The notes under the pieces were generated by a model. It was not told the DNA's origin. It saw only the letters and a list, made by a program, of their open reading frames with translations, and did not search any database. Positions 9,255 to 17,429 of a stretch of 64,000 nucleotides of DNA are shown here, in pieces (position 1 is the stretch's first letter; every line of letters begins with the position of its first letter). A program made the position numbers and the translations under genes. The stretch covers positions 1-64,000 of the forward strand of contig CAJAXK010000103.1 in assembly GCA_903946925.1 (NCBI GenBank), written 5' to 3'. The DNA is from an uncultured Bacteroidales bacterium. Its GTDB lineage: Bacteria > Bacteroidota > Bacteroidia > Bacteroidales > UBA4417.

Positions 9255-10835
9255 TTATTCCACCTCATTTCTATTGCTTTTCCCTGTTTTAATGTCTGTC
9301 CGAATCGGGGTTTTGAAATCAGCTATTTTTGCAAAATCGGTACAGCTCTTGTATTCGCGCTGCATTGTTTCAAGGAAGAGTTTTTCCATCCTTTTTTGTT
9401 CTTCAGCATATTCAGGCTTATCGATGACGCTCATTGTTTCCAGAGGATCTTTTTCGTAATCATACATTTCACGGGCCATCACATATTTTTTATCATAAGG
9501 CATGTTAGTCCTGTAGCTGTCTTTCATCCATTCGGTATAACGGAAACGACCGGTACGAACGGTATATCCCATCACTTTGCCATTCTCACGGGGATACTGG
9601 CTGAAGGTATATTCATGTAAATTGGCATCCGGTTTTTTAATTGCAGGAACTAGGCTTATTCCGTCAAGATAGTTGGGTACAGGGATATTTGTCAACTCGC
9701 ATAAGGTTGGAAAAACATCAGTAAACTCGCATAATGTAAGAGGCCTTAAACCTGGCTTTGTACCGGGAACACTCATCATCAGCAGTGTATGAGTAGCTTC
9801 TTCGAAATCGGTGTGCTTGTTCCATAAGCCATGATCGCCAAGGTGCCAGCCATGGTCGCCCCAGAGCACTATTATTGTGTTTTCGCGAATTCCGAGTTTA
9901 TCAAGTTCGTCGAGCAACTGTAAAATCTGGGCATCCATGTACGACATTGAAGCATAATAGCCGTGAATCAGTTCCCGCTGTTTGTCTGCCGGTAAATGAT
10001 CAAGTTCTTTTTCTGAATAGCTGTCGAAATCAGGAATATCAGAGTAATTTTTCAATTCGCCGGAGCGATGGTAGGCTATATTGGGACTGTTTTGGGCTTT
10101 TTGCTGGAAAGGTGCGAGTTCGAATTTGCTCCTGTCGTACATATCCCAATATTTCTTTGGTGCTACAAACGGAAGATGAGGCCTCAAAAAACCAACAGCC
10201 AGAAAAAACGGTTTTTCATTCTTGCTTAAGCTATCAAGCAATTCGATTGCCATCCCTGTTAGTTTACCATCATGATAAGTATTATCTGGAACATCGGCGC
10301 ACTCAACGGCTTTCCCTCTCCCTTTCTCATTCGGCACATAAGGAAGTGCATAAACAGGGCACTTGGCATCCCGATACGGAATACTCCACGATGGGCCATC
10401 ATGCCCTGGACCCGTACTGCCCATGTGGTAAATTTTACCCATTCCGGCAGTTTCGTATCCCATTGATTTAAAATACTCCGGAATTGTGACTGCGTTTGGA
10501 TTAACTTGCCTGAAATCAGTTACCAAATCCCAAACCCTGGTTTTATCGGGACGCATACCCGTCATGATACTTGCCCTGGTTGCAGCACAAATAGCCTGCG
10601 AACAATAACTTCTTTGGAAAACAACACCTTGGTTTGCGAGCTTATCCATCCCCGGAGTTTTTGCAATCATATCACCGTATGCAGCAATGTTTGGTTTAAG
10701 ATCATCTACGGCAATAAAGAGGATATTCGGTTTCTTAGGTTTGGGCACAGAATCAGTGGCAAAAAGCAGGAGAGGCACTAAAATTGTAAAAGCCAAACTA
10801 AGACTGATCGATTGAAAATAGTTGTTTGTTGTCAT
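9255..10835 (-). CDS. Iduronate-2-sulfatase-like sulfatase, tandem copy 1
   Basis: The 526-residue protein has a signal peptide and PNILFIAVDDLKP with Asp44-Asp45. The sulfatase site is ICAATRASIMTG with Cys83, so the motif is C-A-A-T-R: Ala replaces Pro and Thr replaces Ser, which keeps the minimal C-x-A-x-R accepted by some maturases. LWGDHGWHLGDHGLWNKHTDFEEATH carries the second metal and sulfate-binding residues. It is strongly similar along its whole length to the next gene (10879-12480), a clear tandem duplication, and less similar to 6816-8459. The gap to the duplicate is 43 bp. It is predicted to be an exported sulfatase of the PUL with a substrate position probably close to that of its twin. 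Confidence 0.88.
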   Translation of the reverse strand: MTTNNYFQSISLSLAFTILVPLLLFATDSVPKPKKPNILFIAVDDLKPNIAAYGDMIAKTPGMDKLANQGVVFQRSYCSQAICAATRASIMTGMRPDKTRVWDLVTDFRQVNPNAVTIPEYFKSMGYETAGMGKIYHMGSTGPGHDGPSWSIPYRDAKCPVYALPYVPNEKGRGKAVECADVPDNTYHDGKLTGMAIELLDSLSKNEKPFFLAVGFLRPHLPFVAPKKYWDMYDRSKFELAPFQQKAQNSPNIAYHRSGELKNYSDIPDFDSYSEKELDHLPADKQRELIHGYYASMSYMDAQILQLLDELDKLGIRENTIIVLWGDHGWHLGDHGLWNKHTDFEEATHTLLMMSVPGTKPGLRPLTLCEFTDVFPTLCELTNIPVPNYLDGISLVPAIKKPDANLHEYTFSQYPRENGKVMGYTVRTGRFRYTEWMKDSYRTNMPYDKKYVMAREMYDYEKDPLETMSVIDKPEYAEEQKRMEKLFLETMQREYKSCTDFAKIADFKTPIRTDIKTGKSNRNEVE

Positions 10836-10878
10836 TCTTTAATCGTATTTCAAATTGCATTTACTCAAATTCCCGGAA

Positions 10879-12480
10879 TTAATCTTCGCTTTGCACTTTC
10901 ACCTTCACTTTGCCTTTTTTATTTTTGCTCTTATCTGATCCGGTTGGAATAGGTTCTTTAAAATCGGCAATTTTTGAGTATTCGATACAACTTGTGTATT
11001 CCTTCTTCATATTATCAATGAAAAGTTGTTCCATTTTTTTCTGGTCCTGCAGGTATTCAGGTTTGTCGATAATGCTGACTGTTTCATTCGGGTCTTTTTC
11101 GTAATCGTACATTTCGCGTGCCATTACATATTTTTTGTCATAAGGCATGTAGGTCCTGAAACTGTCTTTCATCCATTCGGTATAGCGGTAACGTGCTGTG
11201 CGGATGGTATATCCCATTACTTTACCTTTTTCGCGGGGGTACTGGCTAAATGCAAAATCGCGCAGTTGGGCATCCGGCTTTTTAATGGCAGGAACTAAGC
11301 TTATCCCATCCAGGTATTTGGGTGCAGGTATATTCATTAGTTCACAAAGTGTTGGATAAACATCAGTGAATTCGCACAAAGTCAACGGCCTTATCCCAGG
11401 TTTTGTACCCGGTACACTCATCATCAGTAGCGTGTGGGTAGCTTGTTCGAAATTGGTATGCTTGTTCCATAATCCGTGATCGCCCAGATGCCAGCCATGG
11501 TCGCCCCATACAACGATAATTGTGTTTTCACGGATTCCAAGTTTATCAAGTTCGTTGATTAACATTAGGATTTGAGCATCGGTGTATGATGTAGCTGCAT
11601 AATATCCATGTATCAGTTCCCTTTGTTTGTCAGCCGGCAAATGATCCAGATCGTTTTCCGAATAGCTCTGGAATTGCGGGATATCCGTATAGCTTTTTAA
11701 TTCTCCTGATACATGATAGGCTACATCCGGGCTGCCTTTTGCTTTTTGTTGAAAGGGTGCAAGCTCAAATTTGTTCCTGTCGTATAAATCCCAGTATTTT
11801 TTAGGCGCAACAAAAGGCAGATGAGGCTTGCGAAATCCAACAGCCAGGAAAAATGGCTTACTGCCTTTGCTTAATTTCTCAAGGGAAGCAATGGCCAATT
11901 TTGTCAGCGCACCGTCAGCGTAAGTATCATCAGGAACATCGGCACATTCAGTTGCTTTGCCTTTGCCTTTTTGATTAATCTGGTTGGGCAATGCATAAGT
12001 GGGGCGTTTGGCATCTTCGAAAGGGACACTCCATGAGCGTGCATCGTGGCCGGGACCAGTACTGCCTATATGGAAGATTTTACCCATTGCGGCTGTTTCA
12101 TATCCCATCGATTTGAAATATTCTGGCATGGAAACCGCATTTGGGTTAACCTGGCGAAAATCGGTTACCAAATCCCAAACCCTGGTTTTGTCAGGACGCA
12201 AACCTGTCATTATACTTGCCCTGGTAGCAGCGCAAATGGCCTGCGAACAATAACTTCTCTGAAAAACGACCCCTTCATTGGCCAGCCGGTCCAAACCCGG
12301 GGTTTTGGCATTCAAATCGCCATAAGCGCCCACGTTTGGCTTGAGATCATCAACCGCAATAAACAGGATATTCGGTTTTTTCGGTTTCGGTTCAGGACTT
12401 GTGGAAAATTGCAGGAAAGATGCAAAACCGATCAAAACCAGACTGAGACTAATAGTTCGAAGAATTTTCTTTTTCATCAT
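10879..12480 (-). CDS. Iduronate-2-sulfatase-like sulfatase, tandem copy 2; first gene of the run
   Basis: The 533-residue protein has a signal peptide (1-28) and DDLKP at 44-48. The formylglycine site Cys83 lies in CAATRASIMTG, identical in motif to its tandem twin, and VWGDHGWHLGDHGLWNKHTNF follows. It ends in a charged Lys-rich tail (about 510-533) absent from the twin. The two share long identical blocks (for example KTRVWDLVTDFRQVNPNAV), so the duplication is not ancient. As the 5'-most gene of the 1-12480 run it is preceded by a 420-bp intergenic region that carries a degenerate copy of the regulatory block found before susC. That block is the probable control region for the whole lyase/sulfatase transcript. 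Confidence 0.88.
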   Translation of the reverse strand: MMKKKILRTISLSLVLIGFASFLQFSTSPEPKPKKPNILFIAVDDLKPNVGAYGDLNAKTPGLDRLANEGVVFQRSYCSQAICAATRASIMTGLRPDKTRVWDLVTDFRQVNPNAVSMPEYFKSMGYETAAMGKIFHIGSTGPGHDARSWSVPFEDAKRPTYALPNQINQKGKGKATECADVPDDTYADGALTKLAIASLEKLSKGSKPFFLAVGFRKPHLPFVAPKKYWDLYDRNKFELAPFQQKAKGSPDVAYHVSGELKSYTDIPQFQSYSENDLDHLPADKQRELIHGYYAATSYTDAQILMLINELDKLGIRENTIIVVWGDHGWHLGDHGLWNKHTNFEQATHTLLMMSVPGTKPGIRPLTLCEFTDVYPTLCELMNIPAPKYLDGISLVPAIKKPDAQLRDFAFSQYPREKGKVMGYTIRTARYRYTEWMKDSFRTYMPYDKKYVMAREMYDYEKDPNETVSIIDKPEYLQDQKKMEQLFIDNMKKEYTSCIEYSKIADFKEPIPTGSDKSKNKKGKVKVKVQSED

Positions 12481-12617
12481 TCTTATTTCGTTTTTTGTGT
12501 TTACAAATTTTGACTTTAAATCTTTAATCTGGTTTAATTTTCAGCACATTAATTTCTGATTAAGAGCAAACAGCATTTTACCTACTCCCTTCTCAAAATT
12601 GCCTTTACTATCTTATT

Positions 12618-12721
12618 CTATCTCAAAAATACCTTGAAGCAGGGTTACACACTACACATTATATGGCTTATTCTTCAAAAAATCGGTCATAATACAAATC
12701 ATCAATCAAAATGATGTAATA
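12618..12721 (-). promoter_or_regulatory. Degenerate fourth copy of the HTCS-type regulatory block
   Basis: Aligned to the blocks before susC and the two adhesin genes, 12659-12688 matches the 30-bp TTATCAGCC...GGTC segment at 23 of 30 positions by eye. The site at 12699-12721 keeps ATCAATCAAA followed by TGAT in the palindrome position. The 40-bp spacing between the two is the same as in the strong copies. The promoter-proximal AT-rich part is only about half conserved and contains a TATTTTTG box at 12624-12631. It lies 138 bp upstream of the 12480 start. Role as the promoter of the sulfatase/lyase operon is inferred. Confidence 0.5.
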
Positions 12722-12874
12722 ATGAAAGCACAAAGCGAACACTTTATAATTAACCTTCATTATTGTATGCATAATATCATTATCCTGCCTCCTAAAAGTT
12801 CCTTACAATCAAAAACAATTGAGGGAAAAACCGAAGGTTTGCAAAAGAATTGGATAATGTAATAATCTGTTAAG

Positions 12875-12888
12875 TCCGCTTCAGCGGA
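12875..12888 (-). terminator. Short hairpin after the PL6 lyase gene (possible terminator)
   Basis: TCCGCT at 12875-12880 pairs with AGCGGA at 12883-12888, directly downstream of the minus-strand gene ending at 12901. No clear U-run follows, so it may only stabilise the 3' end. Confidence 0.3.
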
Positions 12889-12900
12889 AAACGCAATTAT

Positions 12901-14373
12901 TTAAATCTCTAAAAAGGTAGCACCCACCGAATCTTTACTAGGAGCATCAAGGCTGGTTTCGCCAGAAACCTGGCTGGCTCCAGGCAACTTATATCCGGCT
13001 CTGCTCCTTCCCCTTATGTCTTGGGTAATTTCAGGGTAATCACTAGTTATGTATGCTGACAAACCTGTCTTTGCTCCCGGTTCGTAAATATTTGGACTTG
13101 TGCCGACTTGTATCATTTTCGGGTCAATACCTGTAATTACCTGATTTTCTGAAAATCTGAAATTTTCATATTTCCCCTGGTTCATAAGGTTGTTTTTCCA
13201 TTTTACATCCATATCGGCACCCGAAATCTTATCGATTTCAACATTGGTTTTGGTTGAAGAAGTATTGTAAACATGATTAAAGGCAATCACCGATCCGATT
13301 GGTGGCAATTTGAATGAAGAATTGTTGTAGTTGATACTGAACGATTGTGAACAATCAACCATGGTATTAAAAGCTACAAGTGCATTTTTAACCTGAAAAT
13401 ACTCGTAAGCCTCTGAGTTTTCTTTGCCCCGCACCAGGCAAATTGCAGCACGGAAATCAGTTCCATTCAGGTTTTCGAAATAATTGTTGTAAACTTTATG
13501 ATTTTCGCCGATAATGCGCACACCACCAGTTCCCGGAACGTTGTTGCCGATAAAATAGTTGCCATCCACCGTACAGTTGTTGCCATGGCGGAGTGTAAGC
13601 GTTCCTTTGCAAGCAACAAAAATATTGTTCGAATAATTATTACCGCACGATTTGTTTGAGATGATCTCTGTTTCGCCATTACAATCTTCAAAAAAATTGC
13701 CTTTGACGGTTACTCCGGCAGTTTGCATCGAAGTGTGGCTATCGCCAATGCGAATAATTTCCTGGCCATTCAATTCCTTTCCAGATTTATCTTTGTTCGG
13801 ATTCCGGTAACCAAAATAATTGCCTTCAATGATGTGGTTGGGTATAACATCCTTATCCAACCAAACCACAAGCAGTGTTCCTGAATTGGTTTTATTCGCA
13901 AAAGTACAATTGGCCACAATGTTGTCCTTTCCGTACATAGAAACCCACTTGTTGTCAACGGTTTTCTCTGCCGGGTTACAGCTTACGATGGCTGTATTAT
14001 ATAAACTACAGTTTTCAGCAATGGATGTGGTTGAGGTTCGGAAGGATATAATATCTTTATCCTTTAGTGTTCCGTTATAAAAATATAACCCGGAGATTTC
14101 GAGGAAACTCCCTGAAAAACTTAGCGATGAATTGCCAGTAAGGATAACTTTCCCCGGTGTTTGAGCCAATAACACAACTGGGTGTAATTTCATTCCAACC
14201 CCTCTGAAAACTATGTTCTGATCAATCCAATTTCCATTTTTCATAACAATAGTATCGCCCGACGACCATTTTTTTAGGTTAATCTCCGCTGCGGAAGAAA
14301 CCAGCAAATATTTTGCGCTGACCATGTTAACTGAACAACAAAGACATAATATGAATGATATGTATTTTGTCAT
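12901..14373 (-). CDS. PL6-family polysaccharide lyase (chondroitinase B / alginate lyase fold)
   Basis: From the ATG at 14371-14373 the product is 490 residues. I prefer this start over the ATG at 14454: a clean signal peptide begins here (MTKYISFILCLCCSVNMVSA), an AGGA-type ribosome site lies just upstream, and the longer form would overlap the neighbouring gene. A beta-helix carries the PL6 signatures NGETEIISNKSCGNN (catalytic Lys241) and LTLRHGNNCTVDGNYF (catalytic Arg262), with the GGVRIIGENHKVYNNYF rung after them. Lys and Arg in this spacing are the PL6 base and acid, with a Ca2+ site from nearby Glu/Asn. Family members cleave alginate or dermatan sulfate. No T9SS tail is present. It is downstream of a second PL6 gene and likely co-transcribed with it. 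Confidence 0.88.
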   Translation of the reverse strand: MTKYISFILCLCCSVNMVSAKYLLVSSAAEINLKKWSSGDTIVMKNGNWIDQNIVFRGVGMKLHPVVLLAQTPGKVILTGNSSLSFSGSFLEISGLYFYNGTLKDKDIISFRTSTTSIAENCSLYNTAIVSCNPAEKTVDNKWVSMYGKDNIVANCTFANKTNSGTLLVVWLDKDVIPNHIIEGNYFGYRNPNKDKSGKELNGQEIIRIGDSHTSMQTAGVTVKGNFFEDCNGETEIISNKSCGNNYSNNIFVACKGTLTLRHGNNCTVDGNYFIGNNVPGTGGVRIIGENHKVYNNYFENLNGTDFRAAICLVRGKENSEAYEYFQVKNALVAFNTMVDCSQSFSINYNNSSFKLPPIGSVIAFNHVYNTSSTKTNVEIDKISGADMDVKWKNNLMNQGKYENFRFSENQVITGIDPKMIQVGTSPNIYEPGAKTGLSAYITSDYPEITQDIRGRSRAGYKLPGASQVSGETSLDAPSKDSVGATFLEI

Positions 14374-14444
14374 GTTTCCTGTATTTGATTTCTTAAAGCT
14401 GGCTGAACCGTAACATTTCCTGCTAAAATATTTTTTCAGCCTTA

Positions 14445-16124
14445 CTATTTGCACAACACAAACTTTGTGGTTTTTGTGAATTTATCGGTTTTTAAAATGG
14501 CAACATACATTCCGCTTTTCAAACCAGAAATATCCACTACCTGCTCTTGCTTTCCGGCTGATTGATTTATGTGATTGAGTACTTTTTTCACAGTAATGCC
14601 ATTAGTATTGATTATGCTAAGGCAAACGTTTGAGGCTGAAGCAAGATCATAAATAATATTTATGGTGTTACTTGATTGATTTTGAAGTACTTTCAACTCA
14701 AAACCCTCAACTTTCGTGTTGTCATTACTTGCTGAAGTTTGAATCAAATATGACGGTCCAACTTCAGATAATTTCAGTGGATGATTTGTAGAAGCACCGG
14801 TGGTATATTCATCGCAACCCACATCCTTTAATGTAACTAAAACAGGTCTTGGCTGTCCGCTGATATCCAGAAGCAAAGCCGGATCATCATCTACATTTGT
14901 GATATCAAGGATTGCGGGGTAATTGGCACTTGCTGCATCAATGGCTGGGCTTGATGCTGTTAAACCATAAAACCCATCTGTGTTCAAGGCAAGTGCCGGA
15001 TCAACTTTGGTCATTCCCGATGGAATTGAAACCCCTAAAGTTCCGTTATAAATATTTCCAGCCCAAGCTATTCCAAGAGTAGAGCCTGTGAAAATATCTC
15101 CCGAATTTTTTTTGAAAATATTGTTCGCCCAGGTATTGTCGGTAGCACCATGGTCAAGATCAATATCCCCACATTCGACGAAGGTGTTGTGGATAAAATT
15201 AATATTGTTCAAAATATTAGTAGTGTTAGCGGTGTAATAAACATAAGTAACTGCATCAGTATTACCGCCAATACCCGAACGTTCGAAGTAATTATTGTAA
15301 CAGTAAATATTGTTTGCTTCCTTCACCCTTATGCCGCCGGCACCGATAAAAAAGTTGCCATAAGCAATGTTGTTATCGCCATTTCGGAAACAAAACATGG
15401 CTTTTTGATTGTTGACCGAAGTGTTGTAACGCAATATATTTTCCCTGCATTTTACCGAAATAGCCTCACTATCACCTAATCCTGTATTGCTGAAATAGCA
15501 GAACTCAACGGTTGTTCGGGAAACATAAGTGGAAGTTGAGCCATTGCTGATGCGGATACATTCGTTTCCATTGTCGCCGCCAGCACCCGGCATATTCTGG
15601 AAAGAGCAATACCGGATAATGTTATAACCAGGTAAAGTTTCGTCAGGAGCAATGTGGATGAGGTTTCCTGAAGGTGCGCTGGCAGGCTTATTTTCAAAAT
15701 TACAAAACGAAATTTCATTGTAACGCCCCGCCAAATTGATGTATTTCTGGGCTGAATAGCCTTTGAAATTTAATTCCGTCAGTGTATTATGGCTTCCGTA
15801 TACGTTTGTTACCACTCCGCCAATAGTACCTGTGGTGAACTGAAAACCGCTTAAAGTAATATAATTGCCCGTGATTTGAATGTCATTTGTTCCACTCAAA
15901 AACACACCTCCGGGCGTTGCTGCCTTTACCGTGATATTATTGGTGCTAATTATTAATGTTGAATTGAAATATGTACCATTGGCGAGTTTTATGGTATCGC
16001 CTGATGAAGCATTGTCAATAGCTGATTGTAACTGTGGGACAGAAAAAACCAGAACTACATTTTGTGTAAACACTAGAAAAGGAAGCTGAAAAAGGGCTAT
16101 CAGTACTATTATCCGTAAAGTCAT
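14445..16124 (-). CDS. PL6-family polysaccharide lyase with T9SS sorting domain
   Basis: The 559-residue protein has a signal peptide (1-20) and a beta-helix with PL6 motifs: GDSEAISVKCRENILRYN (Lys225) and KAMFCFRNGDNNIAYGNFF (Arg247), then GGIRVKEANNIYCYNNYFE. A distal region (DVGCDEY) typical of surface beta-helix proteins comes next, and a T9SS-like sorting domain closes it (about 475-559), although the usual FPNP start is degenerate (VLQNQSSNTINIIYDL). Compared with the neighbour at 12901 it is divergent, so the two probably have different linkage or endo/exo preferences, one cell-surface and one periplasmic. It is the first gene after the terminator at 16330-16381, so it needs its own promoter in 16125-16330; none is obvious. 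Confidence 0.88.
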   Translation of the reverse strand: MTLRIIVLIALFQLPFLVFTQNVVLVFSVPQLQSAIDNASSGDTIKLANGTYFNSTLIISTNNITVKAATPGGVFLSGTNDIQITGNYITLSGFQFTTGTIGGVVTNVYGSHNTLTELNFKGYSAQKYINLAGRYNEISFCNFENKPASAPSGNLIHIAPDETLPGYNIIRYCSFQNMPGAGGDNGNECIRISNGSTSTYVSRTTVEFCYFSNTGLGDSEAISVKCRENILRYNTSVNNQKAMFCFRNGDNNIAYGNFFIGAGGIRVKEANNIYCYNNYFERSGIGGNTDAVTYVYYTANTTNILNNINFIHNTFVECGDIDLDHGATDNTWANNIFKKNSGDIFTGSTLGIAWAGNIYNGTLGVSIPSGMTKVDPALALNTDGFYGLTASSPAIDAASANYPAILDITNVDDDPALLLDISGQPRPVLVTLKDVGCDEYTTGASTNHPLKLSEVGPSYLIQTSASNDNTKVEGFELKVLQNQSSNTINIIYDLASASNVCLSIINTNGITVKKVLNHINQSAGKQEQVVDISGLKSGMYVAILKTDKFTKTTKFVLCK

Positions 16125-16329
16125 AACTACATTCTTAATTGAGTCTGTCCATAAAGCTAAATCTTATTAAATCTCGCTGTGATTATTGGGATTGACAAAT
16201 AACTCACTAAAAAAAAAGCCGCAATTTGCAAATCGTACATTTTAAATTTCATCACTATCGCGTTATAAGACATAAATCTTTCTTTAGTAGTCTGAAGAAG
16301 ATCAATGTTCCCAAGTTGGAATTTGAAAG

Positions 16330-16381
16330 AAAAAAAACCTGCACAGTTATCATAGATTTTTCGAAATATGATTTGTGCAGG
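16330..16381 (-). terminator. Rho-independent terminator at the end of the susC operon
   Basis: On the minus strand, a stem of 8 bp (16374-16381 with 16338-16345, CCTGCACA/TGTGCAGG) is extended by ATCATA/TATGAT (16349-16354 with 16367-16372). It is followed by eight U residues (A-run 16330-16337 on the plus strand). It lies 43 bp after the stop of the gene at 16424. Confidence 0.85.
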
Positions 16382-16423
16382 CTCAACCCAATTATTAATC
16401 AACCAAATCTTCTGTTCAATCCA

Positions 16424-17242
16424 TTATTTCACTACATGTTCCCATCTGTTGCTAAAACGCAAACCGGCAATTTTACCCCCGAGATTGGGACGCTGGCGGA
16501 TGTAGATACTTCTGATTCTTTTAAGATCAGCATTACCCGTAACACTGGCTATTGCTGTCTCCCCTGATTCTTTTCCCCCAATTTTGGGGTTGATATACAA
16601 AGAAGCAGATTCAGCGCCTTTGGCTGAAGGGTTTACTTTAACAACAACAAAAACTGTTGTTCCGTAAGGAAAATCAGGTGACCAGGTTGTAGTAGTTTCT
16701 TTCCATCCCAAACCCAGGTTATAAAAGCCTTTATTTTCTGAAGATCTCACGCAAACACGTCCACGCTGCTGATTTCCTGTATAATTTCCATCAAGCGATA
16801 GAAACTGATCACCCGAATTTGATGCTTTGGTAATATTAACTAAGGCACCCAGATAAAATACTTCGTCGGTGTAGTCGCTCGATGATGTAAGGCTATAAAT
16901 GGATGCCCGAACGGCAGCAGTTTCCGGATTGAGGATAATGGCTTTTCCCGCATTATTATCCACGTAAGTAGAAAAACTTAATTTACTTGGTTCTAAAACA
17001 GGAGAAACAGTTGGAGCATCTGCGGGATTGATTTTACCGTTGCGGTTCCATTGATTTTCCTTAATCGGGTTCGTATCATCCTGTGTAGTATTTGTATATT
17101 CCCCCTTTTCCAACGATAACTCTGAGCCAACAGCTCCAACAGTAAATAAAGTTTTGTAGTCGATTGGTAATTTTTGAGGATACTGTGCACTGGCAATCAA
17201 GGTGGCCATGCAAAACATTAGGATTGTTATACTTTTTTTCAT
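16424..17242 (-). CDS. Exported protein of unknown function, distant relative of the shared N-terminal surface module
   Basis: I start this at the ATG at 17240-17242 (272 residues) because a Sec signal peptide begins there (MKKSITILMFCMATLIASAQ). The longer form from 17314 would add a non-signal extension. The body looks like an all-beta, lectin-like domain: TVFVVVKVNPSAKGAESASLYINP and SIYIRQRP...GLRFSNRWEHVV. The string VKxNxxxxxxxxASLYINP aligns with the VLKYDFATxTSSxFINP block of the proteins at 17430, 26549, 31046 and 34840. It has no T9SS tail. It is the last gene before the strong terminator of the susC operon; a surface glycan-binding or adhesion role is a guess from position. Confidence 0.55.
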   Translation of the reverse strand: MKKSITILMFCMATLIASAQYPQKLPIDYKTLFTVGAVGSELSLEKGEYTNTTQDDTNPIKENQWNRNGKINPADAPTVSPVLEPSKLSFSTYVDNNAGKAIILNPETAAVRASIYSLTSSSDYTDEVFYLGALVNITKASNSGDQFLSLDGNYTGNQQRGRVCVRSSENKGFYNLGLGWKETTTTWSPDFPYGTTVFVVVKVNPSAKGAESASLYINPKIGGKESGETAIASVTGNADLKRIRSIYIRQRPNLGGKIAGLRFSNRWEHVVK

Positions 17243-17429
17243 CTGTTTATTTTTTAATTTTTTACGGGTCAGATGGAATACGCCATGAGAATAATCATTT
17301 CGGTTGGTGAGCAAGTTTTCTGCTCATGGCTATTTCATACAATTTTTTTTATGCCCCATACTAATGACTGTGGGTTTTTGAAATACGAACAGCTTGCTAA
17401 GGCCAGTATTGTTAGTTATTATTGATTTC

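Larger units (their letters stand above)
12481..12900. other. Intergenic region upstream of the sulfatase/lyase operon
   Basis: This 420-bp AT-rich stretch has no plausible gene. It holds, on the minus strand, a short hairpin just after the PL6 stop (12875-12888), a TATTTTTG box (12624-12631) fitting the TAnnTTTG consensus, and a degenerate copy of the HTCS-type block (12618-12721). The remainder shows nothing recognisable. Confidence 0.6.

Noticed and set aside
9875-10471. 198-codon plus-strand open frame inside the sulfatase gene 9255-10835
   Set aside because: It is antisense to a clearly conserved sulfatase, shows no domain or signal, and has a composition expected from the reverse frame of a conserved gene.
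12901-14454. Longer PL6 frame starting at ATG 14454
   Set aside because: It would overlap the neighbouring gene by 10 bp and place 27 basic residues before the signal peptide; the start at 14373 has a ribosome site and a clean signal peptide.
16263-16310. Weak resemblance to the HTCS-type block upstream of the PL6 gene at 14445
   Set aside because: TTATAAG...AGTC matches the 30-bp element at only about 13 of 30 positions and the palindrome is not at the 40-bp offset, so it is not distinguishable from chance.
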